A stretch of 64,000 nt of DNA from Siderastrea radians (Eukaryota; Cnidaria; Anthozoa; Scleractinia; Rhizangiidae): NCBI GenBank assembly GCA_964017195.1, contig OZ024890.1, positions 24,855,701 to 24,919,700 of the forward strand, written 5' to 3'. This document shows positions 11,402 through 22,799 of the stretch, one piece after another; within the stretch, counting starts at the first letter, position 1, and each line of letters starts with the position of its first letter. The position numbers were made by a program, and so were the translations under genes. The notes beneath the pieces were generated by a model. The model worked only from the letters and a program-made list of their open reading frames with translations. It was not told where the DNA came from and did not search any database.

Positions 11402-14400
11402 TCACGTAGTGACACTGCTCGTAGCCTGGTTTTATGATATCTGATTACGCTGATTCCTTGCTCTGGCGAAGACGTGTTACATTAACCGCAGGCGAGGAGG
11501 GAAAGGCGTGGTTGAGGTGCACTGCAGTGGTGTAAGACCCATACAAGGTTGTCTTCATAAATTTCACCATTTTACGGAACAAAACGTCATTGGCTCTGCA
11601 CGCATTGTGTGCCTATGTTTCTATAAAGATATTGGAGTGAACATAGTGCGAGGAGATGTCTTGATCTGCAAGAGGTGAAGGTGCCAAAAAATGAGGACAA
11701 TTAAGCCACAACTACAAAATAATTGTAATTAAGTTCTGATGGAAAAATTATTCCAATACTATACAGTGACTGTATGGCTCCTCTGTTTCTTTTTAGGGAG
11801 GGGTTGCATTTCAGCTTGATGTAAGGGAGAGGTAAGAGATTTGTCATGATTGCTAGTTCAACCTGTCTTTAGAGTAGTTTTCAAATGGGTGTCAAAGTAG
11901 AGTTGTCTTGTTTTACTTTCTTTGCTGATTGGTTAAAAAAGCTCATGTCACTTTCTCAACCAATCAGACGTAAACCCAAAACCAATCGTGACTTGCTCTC
12001 ACACATTTTCCTGCGCCTGACATTAATTTCTTGTGTTTACTTCAATTTTTGATTGATTCATTTTGTTTTGTTGCTGTTGTGATTAGTTAGAGTAATTACT
12101 TTGGTTTTGGTTTTATGGCACTCATTTGAAAACTGCTCTACTGCTAGTAATTTAGTGTGTAATAGCTAACGTCGTTAAAGAAAAGATGGAATATTGAGAA
12201 TGTTGGGAGCGTGGGACAACGAAAAATCTGAGTCCCCGACGGGAATCAAACCCATGACCCTCCATACACTGGTTGGATGCTCTAACTACTGAGCTACTGG
12301 GAGACTCGTGGTGAGCTAGGTCATGTTAAGTAGGTTCTTCGTTGTTTGTTTGTTTGCTCATTTCAATGGTTAGGGAGTTTTTATGATGTGTTGAAATCAT
12401 AAACTATACACGTATACATTCCTTGAAATGAAGTCTTTTGGTGAAGATAAATATATTTGAAAGGAAAATGGTGTGCATACTTACATAGCGTGATGCAGAG
12501 AGAGCTTGGTTCAAGTTTTCAAGGGTTATTGTTTTTCAGTACAAGTACTTTTGAATTCCTCTGAACAAATTTTAATGTTATGTATCATCCTGTGTATGTT
12601 AATATATCCTACAATAAATCGCTTGACATACAATCAGAGCACATGTTTGTTTGAGCAAAATATTATAAAAGGTATGTTTTTTAGATAACTAGAGTAGTCT
12701 GTCAGTGAGAAAGCGCCAATTTGGAGGGACTTAAACGTTCAAAGCAGAGTCAGTTATTTGTCTTATCAGTGTTCCAGGATAAGGGAGGGGTCTCGGGTCA
12801 AAAACCCGACAAAGCTGGCAACATGAGCCAATAAAATAAACGGTGAACTTGAAAAGATTTGAAGAGATCCACATCTGTTGACCCCTCAAAATTCCTTATT
12901 GACCCTCTGCCTTTATAAACATCTGGAACACTGCTTAAAACCTAGTATCCAACTGATATTGATAATCATAAAAAACCTTCCACTGCCTTGTTCTTCTTCT
13001 TTACAGTTTTGCATTTGGTTCACTGATCTCTGCAGTTGATCCAGTAGCAACCCTTGCTATTTTCCATGCTTTGGATGTTGATCCAACACTTAATATGTTG
13101 GTTTTTGGTGAGAGTATTCTCAACGATGCAGTCTCTATTGTCATGACCAAGTAGGTTTTGTGTGCTCATTTGTGTATAAGTCATTGCTAGTGAGGGGTGG
13201 GGAAAAGGGGTATTACCATGTTCTCCTTGCTGTTCTCCACATAAATTATGTCTTATGATACTAGATGGGAGAATTTCCTTAAACACTGACTCAGAGACAT
13301 TTTATCTTTGGTGACCATTTGTTTGATCAAGTAGTGGTAACTGTAAGGAGAAATTTGATGCTTGTCACTAATGGGGCTTGTAGGGTTATCACATGAGTAC
13401 ACATGCATTGGATATGAACTGATAAATAAACAAAAATGTATAGAGTGCCAAGTTAGTTACAATCACTTAATATCAACAGCTGGAAAAGGAATAATTTACA
13501 TGTGACTGTCTTATTAAATCCTCTTTGTTAATTGTTGCTGAATTTTTCGGTCTTGTTTTGGACAAAAAATTAAACACTGTGTACAGTACTAATGACATAG
13601 CATCTTGTTTTGTTATACATGTAAGGAAAAAGCAGTGATAATGACCAGTATTTGTTGTTAAATCAAAGAGAAAGCTAGAAATTCAAAACTGAGATTGAGA
13701 ACTTAATAGACTGTATTTCTTTGTTTCGTCATGGACAGAAGTAAGACACAGAGCATGATTTTTTGTGCTTTAAAATGTCAAAACGTGATCATTCTAAACA
13801 TTTCAATGGATCCCATAGGGATCCATACTCACTGGATCATTCTCTCTTTGATCAAGAGGATGGAACAAAAGCTAGTGATATTTGTGCATTAAAGAATGTC
13901 CTTTAGAACCCCTACACAGTGGCTTACCGCTGAAAACAAATTTGATTTGGCTCACAGACTAGATTCTGTTGCATGAGGGTGGTTGCTTTCAAATTTTCTG
14001 ACTATCACCTTTGTCACTTTGAATGACTGAGTGATCCCCCCTGGGGTTTTGTGTTATCTGAGAGTGTGGCCTATCTGTGAGATGTAGGTGGTGTTAACAA
14101 TACTAACTTTGGGATAATGTTTTCATTTTTGCAGCACTATTCTTGAAATGGGATCTGAGCAGTATGCTGACAGCAGTTCTTTTGAGACTTTCTTTTCTGC
14201 TGTGGGAAATTTCCTGGTGATGTTCTCTGGCTCAGCTGCCATTGGAATTGCATTTGCTTTGATAAGTGCATTGATATCCTGCTCTTAGGATGTAACTACT
14301 TACAGCTTATGAAAAGCAATTAATAGTAACATTATAAGTTTGAAAATGTTTGGACCTTTCTCATTTGGTGATAAAGCACTAGGCAAAGACTGTCAAACAT

Positions 14401-17400
14401 ATAGGGGCATATTTCAGTTGTTATTTCAGACAACTTTTGCTGAAACTCCTTTAAAAGGAATGAAACAGTCGTTACATTAAAGACTGGCAAAATAATGAAC
14501 AATTTGTTGATCACAGCTTCATCTACCAATCTTAAACATCTTTAACCTGTAGTGAAATTACTGGCGGTTTACAATCATATATTTTCAGATGACAACAACA
14601 ACAACAACACTTTATTTGCATTCCCAATTACAAAATTAATGTTATTGCATCTAGAAAAGAGAGAAAAAAAAAGAAAAAAGTACTAAAGTAAAGTAGCAGA
14701 ATTGATTAATTTCCAATTCCTGTATCTATTGATTCGTTTTTTAATGGCGAAGCTTCGTATGGTAAACACTTACCCAACTAAATCATTTTTAGCCTTACGA
14801 GCAAAAACACTGCAGTCTACACAGTTGCATGGTTTGTTAAATTAGCAATTTAAATGGTAGCTTACCCAGTGCAAAAATCTGTTACAAAAGTTAGGACATT
14901 ACAATGTTTAAATGTTTTAGTTGTCTGGATGTTTTAATTCTAAGATGTCCAAAGGACATTCAAATCCTGTAGGATCCTGCGAGTTCAATTAGTTTGACGT
15001 AGCTGGCTAATTATTAGTGGTCCTTGTAAGTGGTCATGGGTCTAATTACTAGGGGTGGATTCATTTGCAGCATACGCATATACTTGTCGCATTCTTAACG
15101 CGTACCCGGTTGTAAATAAACGTGTTGATAACCCCCAGAAAACTACCCGTGTGAAATGCCTATTGTTTTCAGCTTGAAAACAATTACGTTCGTCGTCAGG
15201 GTCAAAGTAAGGAAAGCATCAAAAATTCTATTTCTTGGGTGGTTTACTTGGCTTTCTATGCTGTGGAGCGTGATACCCTATTATAATTTAGTTAGATGTG
15301 GTGGAGGTAGCAATAAGAATGTGGCAGGCACAGGTAGAGGGGAAGATTGAATAATGGTACAGTTACCATGATGGTACAGTTACCATAATGGTGCAGTTAC
15401 CATGACGATGATGATGTACTTTTTTGCTATTTTGCCAAGGGGAATGTTCAACTGATGGGTTCAATTGATACTTCTGATTAACCTATGGTGCTAGCAAACG
15501 TATTAAGGTTATCTGCAACACCGTGGTAATTAAAATGCCAGAAGGGTGGGAAATTCGACAGATTGTTTATTTGCATCACATTCGGGATACGCGTATAGGG
15601 TATGCGATTACTCAATGGCGTATCGATTTATCGCATTCAGTGAAGATATATTTGCATTTTAGCCGCAGGGGAAAAAGGAATCCTTTTGCAAGTATTTGAG
15701 CAGGCCATTTCCTCCTTTGGGAAAAGTAATCAGAGTTGACAGCCAATGAGGTACGAGGGCATGCTGGAACGCACCATTGATTTATGGCCTATCCCATTTG
15801 CGTAACCTAAATGTGATGCAAACAAACAGGTTGTCGCATTTTTTGTTATACACGTATGCTGCAAATGAATCCACCCTAGGTTTGTATTGGAAACAGACTT
15901 TAAATTGCCGCACTGTGAGGACTGATGAAAATTACTACCAGTAGTTTTAAGCTTGTTTTCCTTGACTGTGTTTACCTTTTGAAGCATGTTGATTTGCGTA
16001 CCACTCCGTCTCTTGAGCTTGGTACTATGTTAATATTCTCCTATGCTCCTTATGGCTTGGCAGAAGGTCTAAAGTTATCAGGTAAGCTGGTTACACAGTA
16101 ATTCACAGTGGCCTTATTGGCCAAATGTGTCAAACATGTTGAATTTGCTGAATACAAACATGGAACCACTTTGGTCAAGGCCCGAGGCAGACATTGGACG
16201 CTGGACTCAACAGTGTAATTCTTAACAGAGTTGACTGTACGTTTAAAGATTTCGAGTAACGAATGAGGTCATGTGTTTTATTTTCTGTAGTGACTTTTGT
16301 GGTCTTATTAATTTCACATTTTGTATTTTATTTGTAACTGCAGGTATCATGGCTATCTTATTTTGTGGCATTGTCATGTCACACTACACTCATTTTAATT
16401 TGTCACCCATGACTCAAATTACAGTACAACAGATCTTTCGCACAATGGCTTTTATGGCAGGTAAGACTATCTTTATAAGTGGTAAACTATGAATTATTAA
16501 TGGCCGAGTAATCCTTGGGGTACCCCTGTGGAGACCTGATGGCTGCAAGAAGCTTGTTCAATAACTGTACACTGACTCTATGAGAAGTTAAATTGAACAG
16601 CTTAATTGTTTCCTGTGACAGTTCAAGTCATCAGGGTTCCAAATGACTGTATTAACTTAAAAAGCAAACTAATAAACTTTTGAAAGTGAACAAGATTAGG
16701 CAATTTCTAGAATGTGACATGACACTTGTCAGTACTACTAAATTGGAACATTACAGTGATGTACCTCGCATCACTTCTGACTGGTGTACCATTTTCTGTA
16801 TTAAAACAACCTCGGTCTGTTCTTGTTGCAGAGACATGTGTATTTGCTTATCTAGGAATGGCAATTTTTAGCTTCAAGCATCAGTTTAAACCAGCATTTG
16901 TTATATGGACTATAGTAAGTGTTGCTACTAATATTGTCCTTTACAGACAGGCTTTTCCTAAAACAGCCACCAAGACCTCAAACAAATTAAAATTGATGCA
17001 AACACCTGTGTAGTAAGATGTTTTTGATAAGCACAACTGGGATTAGCCTTATCCTCAACTAGCTGCCTTCTCCCATCTATTCTACATACATTTCTAATAC
17101 GTTTCTAGTTAGAATTGCTTTACAGTCCATGTAAACTGCATAATTTATTCGAAAGCTCTGCAGCATGTCCACGCTCTTTCTGTTGGGTGGAGCATGTTCA
17201 ATTCTTAAGGAATTATCCATTGCGGGTCTGCCTTGCTGCATCTAGGATCCCCCCCAACCTTCGATGGGTGTATCGCCATCTCACAGATGTACCTTATTCA
17301 CCTAAATATCTTGTTAACTAAAAGATTTACCCCAAAAGAAAGAGCTGTTAGGTGTGTACGGAAAAGAGAATCTGGCTCCTTCCTTCCTATCCTGATCTTG

Positions 17401-20400
17401 AATTAATGGCTGTGTTTATTTCTTCCCCGTCGGTTACATCACAAGCTAAAAAATAACCGCTGACAGTCGCGATCTGAGCCGCGGTACAAGAGCCAATTTC
17501 TCAATGAAAAACGTCGATTTTTTTAGCCTGCGAACGCAGACGTATTTCCTGCTGTGAAACGACAGCCGGAATACGTCTCCTTTCCCAGGCTACGATTTTT
17601 TGCGCACAAATTTTATTTTGAGAAGGAATTAGGCATAATTGTTAAAATCAAGCAATAAAAATTAGACTGATTTTTGGCCTTCAGTTCTCCTTTAACTAGT
17701 GACACTAAAACCTTCATCTTGTTTGCGTTTAGATTTTGTGTTTAGTTGGAAGAGCAGTCAACATTTATCCCCTCTCGTCTCTTGTAAACCAATTTAGAGA
17801 TATCAAAATTTCAAGGAAGACACAATTTATTATGTGGTTTAGTGGTAAGTTACAGCATTTAGTAGTGTTTAAGGTGTAAATGTGTTCTTTCTAACACGTG
17901 TAGATCCCTCTAAACTAGTTGGACGTGGGTAAAGGAGAGATAGGGTGTTTGATAGTATGACAGCTTGTCAACGTAAGCCAATTGCCAATGGCTAGATGTT
18001 TGATGGTCAACAAATGCTATGTCTGCAGTTCAACAATTGTTTAATGGAGAGCTTATTTTGCCATGTTGGATGTAGCGTATTCCAGGCATTCAGATAGTAG
18101 ATCTGTGCAAAGAAAAAGCAAGCAGAGAAAAGCATTCAGCATTTAAGCATTGCTACTCTATTTTTGTTTGTCTTATTTGGCATTTGTTTAATATGTGCCA
18201 ACGTGCTTTGTTACTCATTTGCCCGTGAAATAGATACTAAACTATTACGCACTAATACACACTAATTCCATTGTTTTCTTTTGTTCACTTTTGACTATTA
18301 GATTCTAATTGTTAGATAATGTTTCACGGGTTAAGTATAAAACCACTCTAACAATGCATGTTAGTAATCAAGGAGTCATTCTAGAATTTTTTTTTTCAGG
18401 ATTGCGTGGTGCTGTGGCCTTTGCTCTTGTACTTCATCTTCAGCTGGATGATGAAAAGCGACATGTACTTATTACATCCACGCTCATTATTATCATGTTC
18501 ACAATTCTTTTTTTAGGCGGATCTACCCTTCCTTTGTTAAAGGTAAGTTATGCCTCTTAATATTGCATTAGGTCTAGTTAGTTGCATTCATTTGCTTCAG
18601 AGCAGATTTAGTCGAGATGTTCTGAACCCTTAGCGATCGTCGGTACACACAGAGTTGAGAATGCTGTCCTGTTGTGGTCATGTCTTAAAAATCGGAAAAT
18701 GCGATTGTTACCTGTTACACGAGGCAATATTCTCAGCAACTTGCAATGCAACGCCGTTGCGATACAAGTGCGAACGAAATTACGCGTGTAACACCACTCT
18801 TTGCAACCTGTCTCGCAACGAAAAATTGCGTTGCGAGTTGCGGGAAAAGTACGTTGCGAGATCCGTTGCAGCGTGTAACATTTCTTCTGCAACTCGTCTC
18901 GCAATGCTCTCGTCAACATTGCGTTGCAAGTTGGAGGAAAAATGGCCTTGTGTGACAATGCCTTAAGGGCTCAAGTTGTGCTAGCGCATCCAGGGTTGTT
19001 GTCAAGTTTGAAACTAGTTTCGTTCTAATCTTAGTCAATTCAATTAGACTAACCGGTAGATTCTTTAACTTAAAACAACTAGCTTTTGAAATCATATTCA
19101 AGAGGGAAAATAAAAAGGTTAGCTTTCATACAGCTCTGAACGACCAAGCTCTGAAGTGTAAATCTACTCTTGTCAACTTGTTAACGTTACGCATGTGTTG
19201 ATAAATTATGTTTTAGTTGTTCATGTTATTGTGTAATGTTTCTGCCACAAGTTGTGTTGTAATTGTCTTAAAAGGAGTAACATTATCTTCCTGTTACCTT
19301 CTTATCTTCTTCTTTGCAGTTGCTAAATGCAGAACAAGGAATGGAAAAGGGTTTAACTCTCAGCAAAACTCAAACTGAGGTTAGTCAATGATGATTACTT
19401 TTGTTCGTGCAGTCTCTTGTTTCTCTCTTCTTTTCGTGGAAAGCAAACTTTTAAGGCATTGAAGTCTAAAAATTTTAAGCGCATTGCACCTTTCACTTTA
19501 AGGTCGATGGCAGTATCCCTCTAAATATTTTAATTTCCTTGTTATATTACCAAGTGCTTAATATCTACCGGTAACTAAATTGGATAAAAAGATTCTAAAG
19601 AGCAAAGCAACAAGTGGTTTGGGTATTAATTGCAGGATTTCAAGGATGGGCGTGCATTGCAGTTTGTTAACTGAAACGATTTCTTGACAGGATATCTAGA
19701 AATCGACATTCCTATTTTGATGGAAATTTGAGTTTTTAAGTATTGTTCTATATTTCGTCGCTTTCATCACTTTTAAAATGAAAATGATGTGAACTGCAGA
19801 AATACAATTGAAATGAAGATGTGACCCTTGCAGTTGTTTCATTCCTTTCACGGGTTAAGATAAACTCGATAGATTGGTCTGCTCCTAATGTTCCGTAAAC
19901 TGCCGCTTATAAGCTCCCCCGCTTATAAGCTCCCCCGGTTATAGGCCCATCTACCTTTAAACAAAAAAATACATGCGGTTATAAGCCCCCTCGGATATAA
20001 GCCCCCCTCTAGTTTTCCTTGTTTCCTTGATGTTAAGCACTCCCACAGAACACTGCGAAGATGGACTCTGAGCTTCTGTTTTGTTACGTCCCAGTTACGT
20101 TCGTGTTGTTACAGTTTTAATTTTGTCGTTAACATTGAAATGAATTCAATTTATTATGACGTTTCAAAGGTTAATTAAAAACTGGTAGATTAAAAACGTA
20201 TTTCGATCAACACGGCTGTGGCTCATTTCGAAACGTTTTTTTTTTTATTCCGCTTATAAGCCCCCTCGGATATAAGCCCCTCCGTTTATAAGCCCACCAA
20301 AAACCCCTTACGAAGTTGTATAAGCCCAGGGCTTATAAGCGGCAGTTTACGGTATGAGTCTTCATAGCTCAGTTGATAGAGCACTGCGGCGTGAATGCAG

Positions 20401-21965
20401 AGGCCACAAGTTCGAATCCCGTTGAAGCCCCAAAAATCCTGTTTATGGGGCTTAATTCGCAATTGCTTAAATTGCGATTTCAACTGCGATGGTCACATCT
20501 TCATTTCATTTTATTTTTATCACTTTTGGGGATTTTTTCTTCTTGTGTCAATATAATTAAGCAAGCTTACAGCAAGTTGCTTGCGTGCCATACTTGAGAA
20601 AACACGATACCTCAGCCAGGATACTGTCCCTTCACCCCTTTGTATATAGTGAAGAATAAGGCACGTATTTCAGTGATTCGGCGACTAGGCTGCTCACAGT
20701 GACCGATGAATATGGAAATGTGGCCCTGTATTCTGTATTTTAGTCAACTGTGTGGAGGATTGGCTAAGCATAGTGAGTGCAGGCACAAAAGAATGCCTTT
20801 GTACCAAAAGTTTCCTTGTTAAGAAGATGTCCCGTAATGGCCTGTTGAGTTTCAGTAAGAAAAAGAACTCAGTTTCTTATCCGTTCTATCGAGTTATTGC
20901 AGTTGTCTTGGAAGCAACAGTACTTTTTTAACATTAAGCTTATTTTTGTTGCTTGACAGGGTAAAGCTGTTGATGCCGACCAGCTCACTGATGATGAGTG
21001 GAGAATAAGCAGCAGAAAAGCACTCAAAGGCTTTACACGGCTTGACGCAAGATACTTCATTCCGTTCTTTACTAGAAAATTTACAAGACAGGTGCGTGCC
21101 GAATCATTTCCGTTTCTCTCCGGAAGAACTTACTGATCTTTACCTGGCTTCCTTTGGGTGTTCTTCTGCTTTCTGTAATTCTTTTAGGTTTTAATGGGGG
21201 GGGAGGGGGTCACTAGCCCTTCACCTCCCTGCTGGTTTTGTCTGGCTCCTCACCTGGAACCTACCATAGACAAAAGCCCCAGCTGGGTTAACTTCTAGAG
21301 TCCTCAAGGCGTAGAGGCCTCCTCTCCCAGACAAGGCAAAGCACGTACATCCCAGTAGTGCTATAGGGAGGTTTGTGGACTGGGTCTTGCGTTTTCTTAT
21401 AATTATCCGAAATGCATGGCAAAGCAAGAAGTGTAGCTGCTGTTTTTTGTGCAGAAGAGACTGGATAGTGGGACTGTTGATGTAAGAAGGCTGAGAAGGA
21501 AAAAACGTCGGACTTATTCTTTTATTGAGGTGGCAATTGAAGCAAGCGAGTGGCAAGAGAGACCTATTAGTCTTTTGGGTAAATCATCAAAGAATCAGGA
21601 TTCATGGGGATTCGCTTTACTGATCTCTGTATCTGCTGTAGCTTTAGTTTTGGGAATACAGAGACGATCTTTGTAGCACGCCGTGACACAAAGTTAAAAG
21701 GATTGTATACAAGGATGGATATATCCAGTTTTGTTTGTTCTCTCATTCTGGGACTGTAGAGGCACTCTGGTTGTTTCATTTTGGGACTGTACAGGGATGA
21801 ATACATCCCGTTCTCATGGTTGTCTCATACTTTGCTAACTCTCTTTCGAACCTGCAGGAGGTCCGTAGTGCGCATGAGGAGATGCAGAGACTAACAAGCC
21901 AATTGTACAATGAGGTGCACAGCGACTTAGCTTCAGAGGATGAAGAAGCAGAAAGCAAACTTTAA
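3127..21965 (+). CDS. SLC9A8: Sodium/proton exchanger NHE8-like (SLC9A8 orthologue), 17 coding exons
   Basis: Electroneutral Na+(K+)/H+ antiporter of the CPA1 family; vertebrate NHE8 acts in Golgi/endosomal and apical membranes. Coding exons read from splice sites and protein match: 3127-3242, 3363-3520, 4466-4546, 5211-5269, 6680-6763, 9207-9308, 11797-11831, 13007-13150, 14135-14273, 15976-16081, 16344-16460, 16832-16914, 17733-17844, 18400-18542, 19320-19379, 20960-21091, 21858-21965. Phases agree throughout and give 592 residues (human about 581). The start ATG opens a signal peptide ([20 protein letters not shown]), followed by a Thr/Pro-rich lumenal stretch with sequons at N35, N41 and N47. 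Exchanger hallmarks are [13 protein letters not shown] (about 154-166), [13 protein letters not shown] (219-231), [13 protein letters not shown] (245-257), [16 protein letters not shown] and [10 protein letters not shown]. The C-terminus is a short acidic cytosolic tail. Intron 9 is AT-AC; all others are GT-AG. Exon 7 is only 35 nt. The gene looks intact. Confidence 0.96.
5770..6335 (+). repeat. tRNA-derived SINE, interrupted by a MITE (NHE8 intron 4)
   Basis: The head GTGGTGTAGTGGTTAGC (box A-like) and GGTGGTTTGAGGCC (box B-like) resemble a tRNA promoter. It is followed by the body CAGATCTGAAGG ... ACTGTCTCTCTACCCAGGTG ... CTGCTGGGAGTAACC. The same unit is found uninterrupted at 40308-40595, which shows that 5956-6241 is an insertion. 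The tail resumes at ACGTCCCATCCACAGGGG and runs to about 6335. Confidence 0.8.
5956..6241. mobile_element. TA-flanked MITE inserted in a SINE
   Basis: The terminal inverted repeats are GAGCGGTTTTCAA at the left and TTGAAAACCGCTC at the right, and both sides are flanked by TA (5954-5955 and 6242-6243). Comparison with the uninterrupted SINE at 40308-40595 shows the host sequence broken precisely at the TA. TA target duplication points to the Tc1/mariner superfamily. No transposase is encoded. The interior holds several AACCAATCA-like motifs in both orientations. Confidence 0.85.
8607..9121. repeat. Pair of near-identical direct repeats (about 117 bp each)
   Basis: A segment starting CGTGTGGGGCTCATGGCTGG and ending CCCAACCGCCATTATGC occurs at about 8607-8723 and again at about 9005-9121, in the same orientation and with very few differences. 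The 280-base spacer has no recognisable gene. The pair lies in NHE8 intron 5. It may be the terminal repeats of a small LTR-like element or a recent tandem duplication; 7870-8600, which is also unusually GC-rich for this window, may belong to the same insertion. Confidence 0.65.
11274..11397. repeat. (TTA)n microsatellite, interrupted
   Basis: There are two blocks of TTA/TTG triplets, about 11274-11310 and 11343-11397, separated by a short unique stretch (CAGTACATCCCCACTC) in NHE8 intron 6. Confidence 0.9.
11872..12138. mobile_element. Second copy of the TA-flanked GAG(C/T)(G/A)GTTTTCAA MITE (NHE8 intron 7)
   Basis: The ends GAGTAGTTTTCAAATGGGTG and CACTCATTTGAAAACTGCTC are inverted repeats, flanked by TA at 11870-11871 and 12139-12140. 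Ends and interior (ACCAATCAGACG, TTGGTTTTGGTTTTATGGCA) match the copy at 5956-6241, in the opposite orientation. Confidence 0.82.
12230..12307 (-). repeat. tRNA-like SINE head (Thr-AGT-like fold)
   Basis: On the minus strand the segment begins GAGTCTC and ends GGGACTC, giving a 7-bp acceptor stem with one G-T pair. It has box A TAGCTCAGTAGTTAGAGC and box B GGGTTTGATTCCC, and the loop position would carry AGT. The anticodon stem has a mismatch and the expected T before the anticodon is missing, so a decayed SINE head is more likely than a working tRNA gene. A SINE body probably follows toward 12170. Confidence 0.6.
14590..14690. repeat. (CAA)n-linked dispersed repeat
   Basis: ACAACAACAACAACAAC is followed by ACTTTATTTGCATTCCCAAT and a TTATTGCAT motif. 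The same arrangement, (CAA)n + TTTATTTGCATTCCCA + TATTGCAT, occurs at 54993-55060, so this is a dispersed element end and not a chance microsatellite. It lies inside the AT-AC intron of NHE8. Confidence 0.6.
15052..15877. mobile_element. TIR element of about 0.83 kb (GGGGTGGATTC family)
   Basis: The ends GGGGTGGATTCATTTGCAGC and GCTGCAAATGAATCCACCC are near-perfect inverted repeats. The motif CATACG(C/T)(G/A)TAT continues inward on both sides, and TAG/CTAG flanks are visible. No transposase reading frame is recognisable. A much shorter relative lies at 23323-23468. The element sits inside the U12-type intron of NHE8. Confidence 0.8.
17535..17592. repeat. Short foldback repeat
   Basis: AGCCTGCGAACGCAGACGTA at the left pairs imperfectly with the right end AATACGTCTCCTTTCCCAGGCT across a short spacer. 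It lies in NHE8 intron 12 and probably is a small MITE or its remnant. Confidence 0.5.
18704..18961. mobile_element. MITE with internal TTGCGAGA/TCTCGCAA motifs
   Basis: A 260-base block in NHE8 intron 14 has loosely inverted ends (GTTACACGAGGC at the left, GCCTTGTGTGAC at the right). Its interior is filled with alternating copies of TCTCGCAAC and GTTGCGAGA in both orientations. The overlapping open frames here are a by-product of this repetition. Confidence 0.6.
19892..20353. mobile_element. TIR element with CTTATAAGCCCCC units
   Basis: The left end is CCGTAAACTGCCGCTTATAA and the right end is TTATAAGCGGCAGTTTACGG, perfect inverted repeats. Inside, the unit (G)CTTATAAGC(T/C)CCCC is repeated several times at both ends, once as tandem copies. 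It lies in NHE8 intron 15 and contains no transposase. Confidence 0.82.
20358..20429 (+). repeat. tRNA-like SINE head
   Basis: GTCTTCATAGCTCAGTTGAT ... AAGTTCGAATCCCGTTGAAG is 72 nt long with box A and box B motifs and an acceptor stem broken at one position. The downstream body (AAATCCTGTTTATGGGGCTT ... GATGGTCACATCTTCATTTC) is shared in part with the units at 57755 and 61600. I interpret it as a SINE, not a functional tRNA. Confidence 0.65.
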
Positions 21966-22784
21966 GTTACTATACAAGATTCAATGGAGCTTCGTTGCTG
22001 TATAGCCCGAGAAAACAGTCCTGGGCCCGGTTGTTCAAAGCAGGATTAGGCTAACTAAGGATTAGTGGCAATTTTAAAGTCAGTCCTATAACCAAGCGGT
22101 AGGGTTTCCTGATAATCCTTTATGCCATATATGTTGACTGTGGTCAGTTTTAAACTCTTTTCAACAAGGGAAACAGATCTTAAATCTTGATCCCGCGTTA
22201 GCGTTAACCGGCCTTCGAACAACTGGGCCCTGAATAGTTTTCTCCATTATCCGCGAAACTGCCAAGGGAAGGGCACTCGAGTTCGAAAGTATCGGGGAAG
22301 AAGCGAACAATGTTTTGGATTTCGTTTTGTTGTTGTTTTTGTGTTTGGTTTGTTTGTAAGATTTTACCCAATTATTTCTTTGGATAATGTGTACAGTATA
22401 TATATTTTTTGGGATTTTGGGTAAGATAAACTTTGGTGTTATTTTTGGCTAGATAATGACCCATTGTTTTTTGGGGGGGAGGGGCAGGGGGTTAGTTCTG
22501 GCCTGTGGGTATGTATTAATGTATTATTTTGGTTATCAAATTATGGCTTCGTTCGCTCCTACCCAATCGATTTTAAGTCTTGAGTACCCACTCGCTTGGC
22601 AAAACAGTGGGACAATGCTGGATCGTCTGTTTTCTTAGGGTTGCCAAATCTTACTTATAGACAAAATATAATCATATCTGAAAATCATATGTTCTGAAAA
22701 TTCGGAAAATCTGTCTCGTCTGGGGGCAAATTAATACGACTTATTTTGATATATTTAAACTCTGGCCAAGTCGTGGGGAAATTG

Positions 22785-22790
22785 AATAAA
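22785..22790 (+). terminator. Candidate polyadenylation signal for NHE8
   Basis: AATAAA in TTGAATAAAAATTTG, about 820 bases after the NHE8 stop codon, on the same strand and with no other gene between. It is the clearest canonical hexamer in this 3' flank. Whether it is used cannot be told from sequence. Confidence 0.45.
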
Positions 22791-22799
22791 AATTTGAAA

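Larger units (their letters stand above)
14274..15975 (+). other. U12-type AT-AC intron in NHE8 (intron 9)
   Basis: Reading exon 9 onward as exon meets an in-frame stop, and no GT donor restores homology. With a boundary after ...ISAL, the intron begins ATATCCTGC, close to the minor-spliceosome donor ATATCCTTT. It ends TTTCCTTGACTGTGTTTAC, where TTCCTTGAC matches the U12 branch-site consensus TTCCTTAAC and its branch A (15965) lies 10 nt before the AC end. The join gives [18 protein letters not shown], which aligns without gap to vertebrate ISALVLKHIDLRKTPSLE. The signals and the protein match independently fix the same junction. Confidence 0.92.

Noticed and set aside
14274..14285. Stop codon in the NHE8 reading frame (possible pseudogene)
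   Set aside because: The stop lies in the intron once the AT-AC junction is used, and the spliced protein is complete.
18608..18966. Cys/Arg-rich open frames on both strands
   Set aside because: They fall inside a MITE built of TTGCGAGA/TCTCGCAA motifs, and frames on both strands are expected from such inverted repeats.
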